From Neofusicoccum parvum (Eukaryota; Ascomycota; Dothideomycetes; Botryosphaeriales; Botryosphaeriaceae), in assembly GCA_020912385.1 (NCBI GenBank), contig CP087218.1, positions 1,302,001-1,366,000 on the forward strand: a stretch of 64,000 nucleotides of DNA, given 5' to 3'. The notes under the pieces were generated by a model. The model was not told the origin of the DNA. It did not search any database and was given only the letters and a program-made list of their open reading frames with translations. Numbering within the stretch: the first letter of the stretch is position 1; every line of letters starts with the position of its first letter. This document shows, piece after piece, positions 10,727 through 20,976 of this stretch. The translations under genes and the position numbers were made by a program.

Positions 10727-12040
10727 ATGGTTCTTGCGCCGCCGCCCGCAGCTCTCTTGCCTGCCGCAGTCCTCGCCATGCGCTTGCCGACCTTCGCTGC
10801 TGCTGTCGCCGCCGCCGCCGTCTCGGCCACCGGCGAGCAGACTCCCATCGTGGGTGAGGCGAGTCCGCTGGTCGCCGAATGCAGCGGCTACGCCTTTCCT
10901 GCCGTTGTGTGCGTCCGGAACTACGGCGCCGTCATCCGCGGCAGCTGGGAGCGGCCCGTCACCAACGACCTGGCCCACGCCGACACCTTCCGCTCCACCC
11001 ACATGAAGCATGAGTCCAGCTTCCGCCACGTGAGCGATGCCGATTTCGTTGTCTGGGATGAGACCCGCGCCCACCACGTGCTCGGCCCGGCCCCGGAGGT
11101 TGACTTCGTCTTCACCCTCAAGGGCCTGCTGTCTCACGAAGCCCCCGTCTACTCGCCCGAGACCAACGAGCTGTACTTTGGCCGTCTGGAGCACCGCTTC
11201 CTGCCCCAGTTGGTCGTCGACTTGAACCAGGACCCGCCCGTGCTGCTGGAGAAGACGGCAAACCCGCCCATCTACGGTGCCGTGGGGGGCCGCTACCGTG
11301 GTGGCCTCCTCTACTTCTCGACTCTGGGCGGAGACGACGACATCGACGGCCGCAGCTACCACCCCGGCATATACACCCTCAACGCCACCTCGGGCGAGTC
11401 CCGCACCCTGCTCAACAACTACTACGGCTACTACTTCAACGGTGCCGATGATTTCGACATCGACCAGGACGGCCAAGTCTGGTTCACCGACAACGACTAC
11501 GGCCGTGCCACAAAGCTCAACACCCACGCCCCGCAGATCAACGCCGCAACCTACCGCTTCGACCCCTCCACCGGCCTCGTCACCGTGGTTGACGACACGC
11601 TGATCGAGCCCAACGGCGCCCAGTTCTCGCCCGACGGCCGCACCCTGTACCTCACCGACACCGGCTCGGGCCAGGCCATCATCGACCCCGCCGTCGACCC
11701 CGCGCCGCCAATCCAGTTCAACTCCACCGGCAAGCGATCCATCTACGCCTTCGACGTCGATCCCACCCGCAAGTATCTGACCAACAAGCGCCCCTTCTAC
11801 CAGTCCATGCAGCTGGTGCCCGACGGCATCAAGGTGTCGGAGGATGGCTATGTCATTGCGGCTACCGGCGGTGGGATCACTGTGCTCTCGCCTGGAGGAG
11901 AGCCGGTCGCGCTGGTGCAGACCAATTTCACTGTGATTAATATTGCTTGGGTGGGCCCTCAGGCGGATGAGCTGTGGGCGGTTGGCAAGGCTGGTGTGGC
12001 GAGGATCAGGCTGGGGCTTCGTGGGCCTTCATACTATTAG
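10727..12040 (+). CDS. Secreted SMP-30/gluconolactonase-like lactonohydrolase
   Basis: An intronless frame of 437 aa. I chose the ATG at 10727 for its perfect context (gccgccATGg); the in-frame ATG at 10778 would still leave a good signal peptide. The N terminus is alanine-rich and hydrophobic (LPTFAAAVAAAAVSA) and then reads GEQTP, typical of a signal peptide. The rest is a beta-propeller of the SMP-30/lactonohydrolase type: FDIDQDGQVWFTDND near residue 242 and EPNGAQFSPDGRTLYLTD near residue 293, with acidic and Asn residues at the positions that hold the divalent metal in this family. It hydrolyses lactones in characterised relatives. Within a cluster predicted to make an alpha-methylene lactone, it could be a tailoring enzyme or a self-protection hydrolase; a secreted location favours protection or processing outside the cell. 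It is transcribed away from the decarboxylase gene. Confidence 0.87.
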   Translation: MVLAPPPAALLPAAVLAMRLPTFAAAVAAAAVSATGEQTPIVGEASPLVAECSGYAFPAVVCVRNYGAVIRGSWERPVTNDLAHADTFRSTHMKHESSFRHVSDADFVVWDETRAHHVLGPAPEVDFVFTLKGLLSHEAPVYSPETNELYFGRLEHRFLPQLVVDLNQDPPVLLEKTANPPIYGAVGGRYRGGLLYFSTLGGDDDIDGRSYHPGIYTLNATSGESRTLLNNYYGYYFNGADDFDIDQDGQVWFTDNDYGRATKLNTHAPQINAATYRFDPSTGLVTVVDDTLIEPNGAQFSPDGRTLYLTDTGSGQAIIDPAVDPAPPIQFNSTGKRSIYAFDVDPTRKYLTNKRPFYQSMQLVPDGIKVSEDGYVIAATGGGITVLSPGGEPVALVQTNFTVINIAWVGPQADELWAVGKAGVARIRLGLRGPSYY

Positions 12041-12623
12041 CATGGGAGCTTCGTACCGTACTTCGGGGGCTCCTTGTAGTCTTCTAGCTTGCTACTAGAG
12101 CACTGGTTAAATCGTGGTAGTTTCAAGCTGCCTTCGGCCACAATGTTGTAATGAATCACATGATCCTGACGCATGGGGCTCAAAAAATGTCTTGGACGTG
12201 AATGAGGACTTTCATAATGTGCATCCATCTAGAAATTGCTCCAACACCGCATGTCTTCTTCCCAGATGGCATATACCATGCCCCGCGATGTTGTTCCTTC
12301 ACAATCAAGCGTTCCCTCCTCAGTAGGGGCTCCCCGTTCGAACATTCACTCAACCAAATCCTTCTTATCGCCCACTTTACTCAGCAATTGATTCAAATTT
12401 CCCACGGGAGAGGTGCAAAATGTCGAAACCCGGAGCTCCGGCGTTGTTTTGAGCTCGGCCAACGTGCCCGTATCTTCGCCGCTCCCCGGACGCCGAGTCC
12501 CGAATGGTGCGAATTCCAATTTCCTACCGCAGACTCCTTGGCGTGCGTAAATAGTAATAGAATAATCTGCAATGCAGGTGCTAGCACTGGTCATTCTATC
12601 GATCTGCTGCTTCATGCCCGAAG
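12041..12623. other. Intergenic region upstream of MFS transporter
   Basis: The lactonase 3' end and the promoter of the next MFS gene lie here. One degenerate version of the cluster motif, TCGGCCAACGT (12455-12465), is 160-170 bp upstream of the MFS start; its last base departs from the consensus. No gene seen. Confidence 0.45.
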
Positions 12624-14244
12624 ATGACTGTCGCAACGCCAGATGAACGCACAAGGCTCCTCCAAGGCCAAAACAATGTGGTACGAAAGCTTCCCAAAGC
12701 CCTCTTGAAGCTGGCAACTAACCGCCTTGCAGTCCTCGTACTCAACACTGGTGGGCAAAGAGGACCCGAAAGGATGGTCGACGAGGAGGAAATGGGCGGT
12801 AGCCATCATCGTGTCCTGCTACGGGCTCATCATCCCCAGCACCGCAGCCATGGTAGTCCCGGCCTTCTCTCACATTGCGCGTGACCTCAATATTCATGGC
12901 GACGGCGAGGTCCAAATGGTCATGTCGGTCTTCCTGCTGGGTTGGGGCGTCGGGCCCATCCTCGTTGCTCCGCTGTCCGAGGTATACGGTAGACGGCGGT
13001 TGCTCAACACCGGACACTCTCTCTTCCTGGTGGCCAACACGCTCTGCGGCTTTACGTCGAACAAGTCGCACTTCATGCTGCTTCGTTTTTTGTCTGGTCT
13101 GTTCGGCAGTGGCCCAATGTCTGTATGTCAATCGCCTGTCCCCCTCCTCTCAACACAACTGACCCGCTGTCCACCCAGATCGGTGCCGGCGTGCTGAGCG
13201 ACCTTTGGTACAAGGAAGACCGCGGCCTCTCCCTCTCCATCTACGCCCTCGGCCCTCTCGCTGGCCCAGCAATCGGCCCCATCGCCGCCGGCTACATTGT
13301 GGAAAAGTGGTCGTGGCGGTGGATCTTCTTCGGCGCGTCGGCCTTCGCCTTCACCATGCTCGTGCTCGGCCACTTCCTCCTCCTCGAAACCTTCGCGCCA
13401 GTGCTCATCCGCTGGAAGAAGCAGCGCCTGGTCGCGAACGGCGTGGACGTGAGCACGGAAGACCTCAAGGCGCCCACGCTGTGGTCCCTCAAGGACGAGC
13501 TCAAGCGGCCCTTCATCATGCTCGGCACACAGCCCATCGTCCAGACCGTCGCGCTGTTCATGGGCTTCCTCTTCGGCCTGAACCAGCTCACCATCGCCAC
13601 CTTCGAAACCATGTGGGAGCAGCGCTACAACCTCCCACCGCGCATAGCCTCTCTACACTACGCCTCCATCGCCACCGGCCTCCTCCTCGGCTCCCAAATC
13701 GGCGGCCGCATCAACGACCGCGTAAGCCCCCCTTCCCCGCTCCCAAAAACAAAACCAAAAAAAAAAAAAAACTAACGCCCCTCTCCTCCACCAGATCTAC
13801 GCCCGCCTCCAACACCACTACGCCTCCCCGGGCACCCCCGAATTCCGCGCCCCCCTCATGCTCCTCTCCGCGCTCCTCCTCCCCGCCGGCCAGCTCCTCT
13901 ACGGCTGGACCGCGCAGGCGCGCCTGGCGTGGCCTTTGCCGGACGCGGGCGCGGCCCTCTCGTCCGCCGCCATCATCCTCGGCTACCAGTGCGTGCAGGC
14001 CTACGTCATCGACTGCTACCCCCGCTACGCCGCCTCCGCCATGGGCTCGCTGACGCTGCTGCGCGCGGCGGCCGGGTTCGCTTTCCCGGAGGCGGCGCCG
14101 GGGTTGTATGGGTGGTTGGGGTATGGTTGGGCGAGTACGGCGATTGCGGTGGCGAGTGCGGGGGTGGGCGTGGCGGCGCCGGGGGTGTTGTGGTGGTGGG
14201 GGCCTGGGTTGAGGGGGAGGAGTCCGTTTGCGAGGGGGGTGTGA
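12624..14244 (+). CDS. MFS transporter, DHA1 drug:proton antiporter family
   Basis: Four exons encode 479 aa: 12624-12680, 12733-13122, 13179-13721 and 13795-14244. All joins keep phase, and the last intron carries a run of 14 A. The polar N terminus ends at WSTRRKWAV, where the first membrane helix begins. The DHA1 signature of the loop between helices 2 and 3 is present as PLSEVYGRRRLL. The segment after helix 4 reads GAGVLSDLWYKEDRG, as in fungal multidrug and polyamine-type carriers. Twelve membrane segments are plausible. It lies between the lactonase and the dioxygenase, all on the plus strand, which suggests product export or resistance. Only a degenerate copy of the cluster palindrome lies upstream. 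The C-terminal tail is glycine- and arginine-rich and short. Confidence 0.9.
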
Positions 14245-15035
14245 GGGGGGTTTGGTGGTGGTGGGTTGGGAGTTGCTGGTGGTGGTTGGTGAGGTTGGTA
14301 GGGTGGGGAGGGGAGGGATGGGAGATAGCTTAAGTAGATCGGTGAGGTGGTTGCTTCGTTCGGTTGATTTCAACGCGGGAGAAAATACTTTTGTGTAGAG
14401 TAGTAGGTAGAGCAGTAGATGGTCACTGTTGAGGAAATTTGGGCACGGTTCTGATATACTACAGAGAGCGCTCCCCACAATATTACATTAGAGGAGTAGA
14501 ATCTATACGGGAACCCAGAGCATTCGTTTTGATGGAATTGACTAAATCAAATGCAATCTCGTCCGGACCAATGCTTCCTAATCAGCCCTGTCAGCAGTTG
14601 CTACTGTAGTATGTTTGATAAGAGTCTCACAGATTGTGGAATAACTCAATTTAAGGGAATACCACAAGTGAAACTCCCTTTCCGTGCAAAAAGTGCAGTG
14701 CAAGAAGGCCGTCAGGTAGCCTCTGGGTGCGAAAAAGCGGGATGACAAGAGAGAAGTAACTTCCAGAGATCACATCGCCACCGGGTGTGTTTTCTCCCGT
14801 AGGCCTCTTAATAGAGAATGAATGGGCCATTCTGAATGTGGTGGCAGGAGGGCAAGGCATGTTTGGATGGCTGAAGAAAGAGAGAGCTTCGGATTAGTGG
14901 CTTGCGTGAAGATCCATTCCGCAGTTCGTGCCTATCTAATTGTTTTCCTACCACAGCCTCTACATGCCAGGAGTCCCCGCATAGCAAAGTGTTCTGCCGG
15001 TATCGGAAAGTGTGCATTGCAAGAAGTGGCGGATA

Positions 15036-15046
15036 TCGGCGCCCGA
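15036..15046. promoter_or_regulatory. AflR-type site TCGGCGCCCGA
   Basis: This matches TCG-N5-CGA with half sites TCGG and CCGA, 226 bp upstream of the dioxygenase start codon. It is the first of two sites 65 bp apart in this promoter. Confidence 0.6.
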
Positions 15047-15111
15047 AGACCGACGGGTCAGCCGTTGCTAACCTGACAGACCTGGCGATGGGATCTGGTT
15101 CAGTCTCACAA

Positions 15112-15122
15112 TCGGCTGCCGA
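15112..15122. promoter_or_regulatory. AflR-type site TCGGCTGCCGA
   Basis: A perfect inverted repeat (TCGGC-T-GCCGA) 150 bp upstream of the dioxygenase start codon. It differs from the most frequent cluster form only at the central base. Confidence 0.7.
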
Positions 15123-15271
15123 AGAGCGTTTGGCTATAGAACAACAAATGCCATAAGCTACATAAAAGACCAAAGTGTGTCGACCGGAAAGACAACAGCC
15201 TGTCCAGCGAGTCAGAGTTTTGAGCTTCGTCGAGTAAACACTGCACTTCAAACACCACACTTCTAGCCACC

Positions 15272-16523
15272 ATGCATTCCACTCTCGTCGTAGAGCCCTT
15301 GAAGAGCTCTGGATCGCTCGATGGCGTCAAGATGAAGCATTTGACCCCCTGCCTTGGCACCGTCATCCAGGACGTGAACCTGAAGGACTGGATCACCGGC
15401 CCCGATTCGGACACGAAGCTGCGCGATCTTGCCATCTTCAGTAACCACATCTCCTCCCGACCTCTCCAAGAATGCCAGAGAAGCTGACCAATACAGTCAG
15501 CAAGCGCGGCGTGGTCGCTTTCCGGGCGCAGACGGACCTGGACGAAGAGCTCCAGAAAGACCTGGCGCAGCGGCTGGGGCTGCTGTCGGGCAAGCCCAAG
15601 GAATGCCACTTGTGGAAGCACCCGATGAGCCTGGCGCGGGGCGACGACCCGGACTGCTCGAAGCTGGACGCCAAGGTGCAGCAGTCGACGCACTTCAAGC
15701 TGGAGGAGGACATGCCGCGGCAGTCGGCGGCCGACGAGTGGCACGTCGACGCCTGCTTCGAGACCCACCCGCCCGACTACACCACCCTGCGCATGACCCA
15801 CGTGCCGCCCACCGGCGGCGACACCATGTTCGCCTCCAGCTACGAGCTGTACGACCGCCTGTCGCCGCCCTTCCAGCGCCTGCTCGAGGGCCTCAAGATC
15901 CACTACCACTCCGCCAGCCTGTCGCGCGCCGTCAAGGCCTCCGGCAAGCCCTACCCCGACCCCCGTGGCGCCCCGGCGAACGTGGGCTACGAGTTCAAGA
16001 ACTCCCAGGTCAGCCGGCTTCTTTTTTCGTGGTCACTGCTGCGTCAGTGGAGCTCATGCTGACAGTGCTTCCGGCAGCCCCTCGTGCGCACCAACCCCGT
16101 GACGGGCTGGAAGGCCCTGTACGCCGGCGTGCTCTTCGCCCAGCGCATCGAAGGCGTGACCGAGTCCGAGAGCAAGATGCTGCTCGACAAGATCCAGCGG
16201 ATGATCACCGAGAACCACGACCTGCAGGTGCGCGTTGGCTGGGAGGGCCCGGGAGACATCGGTAAGTCGTACTCGTCACCTCCGATGTTGCCATTCGCCT
16301 TTGAAGCCTCATGCTTTTGATGTCCAATACGTTTTCTGACACGTTGCGTTCAGTCATTTGGGATAACCGTGCTGTCCTGCACGCAGCCACGCAGGACCAC
16401 CACGGCCTGGGCGCGCGTATCGGCTGGCGCTCGACGTCGATCGGCGAAAAGCCGTACTTTGACCCGGCAAGCATTTCCCGTAAGCAGGCGCTGGCCGCTG
16501 GGCAGGACATTTTCTCGGGATAG
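15272..16523 (+). CDS. TauD/TfdA-type Fe(II)/2-oxoglutarate dioxygenase
   Basis: Four exons give 344 aa: 15272-15440, 15497-16008, 16078-16261 and 16354-16523. All phases agree, and the ATG lies in a strong context (agccaccATGc). The metal-binding triad is complete: His139 and Asp141 in DEWHVDACFE, and the distal His298 in DNRAVLHAATQDHH, followed by the Arg of GARIGW that would hold 2-oxoglutarate. The fold marker PPTGGDTMFASSYELYD lies between them. Length and order fit the TauD family. Members of this family hydroxylate unactivated carbons. In the sporothriolide-type pathways such enzymes oxidise the alkylitaconate chain, allowing lactone closure; that substrate is inferred here. Two AflR-type sites lie in the promoter. 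A decayed paralogue follows 2.3 kb downstream. Confidence 0.9.
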
Positions 16524-18794
16524 GGCGGATGCGCCGCCTTTTGTCTTTCTTGTGGGCGTTTTGTAGGTAGTCGTATTGGCAGAGACTAAGGAGCCTGCCT
16601 CCATCCAATCATTCTTGAGCGATCGCATCTCCTCCTGATGCGTGGTGTGCTTCCCCCCTTTTTTGTTTAGTGACCGCAAATTGAAACGGATGTCGTGGTG
16701 GACTAAACCTGACTGCGGCCTCGACGGTGGCTGGCGCTGGCTATCGTCGTGTAAGTGGGGTGTGAGCGTGGATGCGACGAAGCCTCAGTCAGGGCACGCG
16801 GCCTCTCTGGAATGAGTTTGGGAGCCTCAAATAAGCTGCCGCTGACGTGCGACGTGTCTAGCCGCATTTTTATCAAACGAGGCTCCTGCAAGATTCTCTG
16901 AGTGGGCCGCCCTGACTAAGGTACCCGGCGGTCAGATAGTGCGACGTAGTGATCTACCAAGCGTAGATAGCAAAGGCGGCCTTCCCACCGCCCGGGCTCA
17001 CGCACTGTCGTGCTTTCCCCAACAAGGAAAAGGGCCGGCGTTGTATCTTGATTTGTGTAGCATATGAAACCGGAGAGTTTTGCCATGCAGGTGCTGGTCT
17101 GTGTGGGTGTGTAGAGATGACGTGCTCAGGAAAGGCCTCATAATTGTACCGTGCCCAACGGCTGAACGTTTACGCGGAAATAACTTCTTCTGAAAGAGCC
17201 ACATAAGCCTATAGAGAGAGGCCAGGCAGTGTATTAGCGCAGGCTATCTTGAAGTGAGATGGTTGCATGGTAACCGTTTAAGGACAAAGCGGTGCGGCGT
17301 GGAAGCTTCACTTCCCCGTTTCCTTCTTTCATGATCCTCTGCAAGGATATGATAACGTGGAACTTAAGATCGAGGATTTCTACATTCTGACTCAATGCTG
17401 TACGAGATGGCGGGGGTCGTGTCAAACAAGTGTTCCTCGGTGATAGTGCATGAGATTACTTATCATGCGTCATACTCGCTCCTGATCCAGGTTTTCAGGC
17501 CACACGTCGGATGCGGCTTTTTGAAAGAGCGGCGCTAGCGTGGAGACTGTGCTCGAATCTCTAATACGAGTAGCATAGGCGCAGAAAAGGCCCAGCGGGT
17601 CGGAACGGGCCGGCCTGTAAGCGTCGCGGCATTATGTACTGTACGAGTACACCCTTGGTGCACAGTCTCTGTAGTCGGCTTCGCCCGACAGGCCCGCTCC
17701 CACAATCGCTTATTTAAATAGTTGCATCTAAATAATTTCGGTACTTCTTTAAACCAAAAACCACGTGGCTTGCACACCCAGGCGTGCTGTCGCCTGTTTG
17801 ATAAGGGATCCGCCTCGCCAAAAACGGTATGTATAAGCAATGCCAAGGCGGTCGGAAACTGCAGCCGACAGACGAGGCCGTCGCTGATCTCTTTCTTCGC
17901 ATGCCGTGGCTTCGGAGCAAGGCCCGGAACCAGTCACAGGCCACCAAAGATCGAGTTACGACAGGGATCGAAATGTCTAAGCTTTTCAATCCGCCTATTA
18001 GCCGAGCGGGATCCGTTGGTGGGAAGGGAGATGGCATCAGGACCGGGGCAGGTGAGGGTCTGAGAACATCGGGAATCGCGACAGCCCCTCGGTAGGGAAC
18101 TGTCTTGCCGTTAGTATCCCTGTTAATCAGGGACTTTTTTTCCGCATCGTCCCTCCACAACGACGCTAGATCGGTTCCGAATAGAAGCTATAGATATTCG
18201 CCCACGTGGAACAACGTGCTCATTTGAACTGGTTGCCTTGAGGCCCGAACATGACAATGTTAGGTCAGCTGAACTTACTCAGTTCTGCATTTCTAATCAA
18301 AGCTTTAAGGGAGCTTCCGAATAATCCGTCAAGGTAGACTCGGGCATTTGAAAAATGTTGCCACCGGAGATGCATGCCAGTACCTCCGGGTCGCTGGGTA
18401 CAGGGTCTCGCTCAAGTGGGTTGCCGAGGCGTATCTTCACGACCCACCGCGAACTCCACTGTTTACTTGTACGCGTCGGTTCATGCGACATAGCGCCGGG
18501 CCGGTGGAGCGGGTTGCCTGAGACCTGCTCTCCCGCAGGCTACCGGGTAAGACACGGCTACGCAACAGATATAAAGGCTTGAGCCGCTGAACGGAGCCTG
18601 ACTCAAACATTGAAAGAGAGGCAATCCGATCTCCAGTCAAGCCGGCGGAACGGCTCGCCTCGTATTGTTCGCCGCGCACAGCAGGAGTTGATAAGAAAAA
18701 CTACACCGAATCGAATTCACAGCCAATAGGACCAACTACTTACTTTCGGCCGCGATCTTTCCGGCCACAGCCGCCATGATGTAATCTCCGGAGA
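16524..18794. other. Gene-poor stretch upstream of the dioxygenase relic
   Basis: About 2.3 kb with only short, unconvincing open frames. I searched it for the first half of a second dioxygenase (the HxD exon) and found nothing recognisable. A one-base-deleted form of the cluster palindrome (TCGGCCGCGA) occurs at 18746-18755. The region looks like decayed spacer inside the cluster. Confidence 0.4.
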
Positions 18795-19170
18795 ACAGGC
18801 TGGTTGGCCCAACTCCAGCTGGAAAGCGCTCTGCGCCTTATCATGCCAAGGGAACTGGAGGCGCTACCGAGCTTGATAGTTATGCTAGCAGCTGCTTGAC
18901 AAGATCAAGCATTTGCTTGTTGGAAACACGGATCTCGAGGTGGACTCCCATCGATAAGTCTGCCTCTTTGAGAAATGGCGAATCTCGATGAGACGCCGAT
19001 TCGCTGATATGTAGTTCTTCGTTTTCTTTTCTTGTAGTTTTCTGGAACGATCGTGCTTGGTTGTACGCCGGAGTGCAGAGCCATCACCGGCGTTGGCCAG
19101 CGCGCATGATCGATCGGCGGAAAGTCATGCTTTGATCCTGCAAGTGAATCCCCTGAGAAGCGAAGCACAA
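18795..19170 (+). pseudogene. Relic of a second TauD-type dioxygenase (exon 3 and exon 4 remnants)
   Basis: The DNA aligns by eye with the last two exons of the intact dioxygenase at 15272. The stretch GAGCTTGATAGTTATGCTAG, followed by CAGCTGCTTGACAAGATCAA (about 18868-18910), mirrors that gene's exon 3. At the matching splice donor, 18953-18959, the sequence reads GATAAGT where the intact gene has GGTAAGT, so the GT is lost. The matching acceptor (cttgtag, 19031-19037) survives and is followed by TTCTGGAACGATCGTGCT, equal to the WDNRA segment. The distal metal-binding His codon is now TAC (Tyr, 19074-19076). About 15 bases are missing further on, and TGA stops follow. No first half is visible. 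It is a broken paralogue, not a working gene. Divergence from the intact copy is high, so it is an old or separate family member. Confidence 0.75.
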
Positions 19171-20976
19171 AAGTGATTTGGATGGGTAGGGGGATTTACG
19201 AGAACCGATTTTCTACGCCCAAATAGCTGCTGCATCATTCGTTCGCCTCTGGATGAGGCGGTCGCTTATCTCAAACGTGTCCTGAAGCGGGAGAAGACGT
19301 GGTGGCGGGGATTCCTGTTTTGGACAGAATCGCGGGGCGATCGAACTGACTCGTTGATGCCGAAGAGGAAGGACAATTGGATGGTGGACGATGAATTTTC
19401 CGGCGGCCTACGCGTGCTGTGGAGCTGGCCAGGTCGTCCCGTCGCCACCCGGGATTTCGCCGCCAACATCGCACCGATACTGATAGGGCGGGTGGCCTTG
19501 GAGGGGGCGGGTACGTCGAGTGCCTGAAGAATGGCCTAGTCTGGGTGCGAACGAGGCTGTGGTTGTGGGGCTCTGCCGCTGCTGACTCGCGGCAGCAGGC
19601 AGAGTCTATCGCTGCCACGTTCGTCGTTGATATTGTTGCAGTGTCGGTCCTCAGGCCTCCACCTCCTTCCGCTGCTCTGAGTGCTGTTCCGCGAAGGAGT
19701 TGTCGAGAGATATCGAGCGTTCAGGCGGGACTGTCAGCCATGACGCCACAAGCAGCGGCGGCGGCGAGGATTCCGGGACGGGCCGCAGCCGGACGTCCCG
19801 AAAGCTTGTTCGAAGGAGGCTGCAAACAGCTGAAGCGGTGACTCGATGGATGGCAGTCCTCTTGGCGTGCGACTCTGCGGGCGAGCAGCCATCTTCAGTT
19901 AGGTGTCTACCAGTCGACCGGGAGGCACAATCGCTGGCTTGGCGTGGTTGCAACGCTGCGAAACCTTCCATTGCCTATCGCGGTGCTGCGTTAAACCAAA
20001 CGGGTGGAAAGCAGGTGGTAGCACCGGATACGGAATGGCCAGACCCTTATCGTCCACGGTAGTGCCGATACAAAGCTCTCTTGCCGGCATGCACGTCTCG
20101 CGGAACACTCTGGTGTGATTCCGGCCGTCTGCGGTACGGCCAGCCCGCTCCCGACGCGTCGTATCGTTGCGAGCGAGAATCCGAAGTGCGACATCCAATC
20201 AGAGAACCTGCTCGTACAACGCGACATGCGCCAGCCAATCCTATCTGTCGGTTGCCTCGCTCCGTCGACGATCGATCTCGCTGGAATTTACCCTGTTGGG
20301 CATGTCTTGAAAAGACCTCAGACGGGGGGCAAATATCGTCCATTACCGCCAGCTGATACACAGACTCCCCTTTTCAGCTCCATCTCCGGGCAAGCTTACT
20401 AGATGTCTCGCAACGGCCCATTTGCTCTCGACCTCTGCTGTGCTTTCCCGATCTTCGAGAGTCATCCATGTCCGCAGATCCACCCACGACCCTGACCGCA
20501 TGCGAAAACACCCGACGACGTGTGCACGTCCGCTTTGTGCCGCGCGTCGGGCGCGTATGGAGTGCCTGAAACGGGTGTGCGATGAAAGCGATGCAGATTT
20601 ACGCCGGCAGCTATCTGAATGGATCTTGTTGGAACCTGTGATTGGGACCTCCCGACTCATTGGCTTAAAGCACTGAAGCACCCTGAACAACATGTTTTCA
20701 TTAACCGTATCGCTTTGCCTTCACCATGTTTGCAATGCCCAATAGGAGCAGCTCCACCGGGGACCAAAGGGGTCCTCGGCCAATTGGAGTTACTCCGCGC
20801 CAAATTGTCAACACCAATGCCTCTCCCCAGTCTCCACAAACGCGACTCGCGGGGTAGCATCGACAGAGTAGACTTCGCGGAGTGGCTTGCTGCTCTTATA
20901 TTGCAACTAGAAGTCTGCTCCCAGCGCTGAGGAGACCTCGTAATCCGCAACGGCACCACCCGTCCACAACAACACC
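19171..20976. other. Gene-poor stretch and promoter of the large Zn2Cys6 regulator
   Basis: About 1.8 kb with short open frames in several directions and no domain I can name. The last few hundred bases must hold the promoter of the regulator at 20977. I find no strict copy of the cluster palindrome there. Confidence 0.4.

Larger units (their letters stand above)
14245..15271. other. Promoter region of the TauD dioxygenase gene
   Basis: A gap of about 1 kb without a gene. Its last 240 bp hold two AflR-type palindromes (15036-15046 and 15112-15122). The AT-rich 14300-14650 part holds the MFS 3' region. Confidence 0.5.

Noticed and set aside
13751..13772. A-rich run as a possible retroposed poly(A) tail
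   Set aside because: It lies inside a normal short intron of the MFS gene with no duplicated flanks; a simple homopolymer.
15724..15734. TCGGCGGCCGA inside the dioxygenase coding sequence
   Set aside because: It matches the palindrome but lies in a conserved exon and is explained by coding needs.
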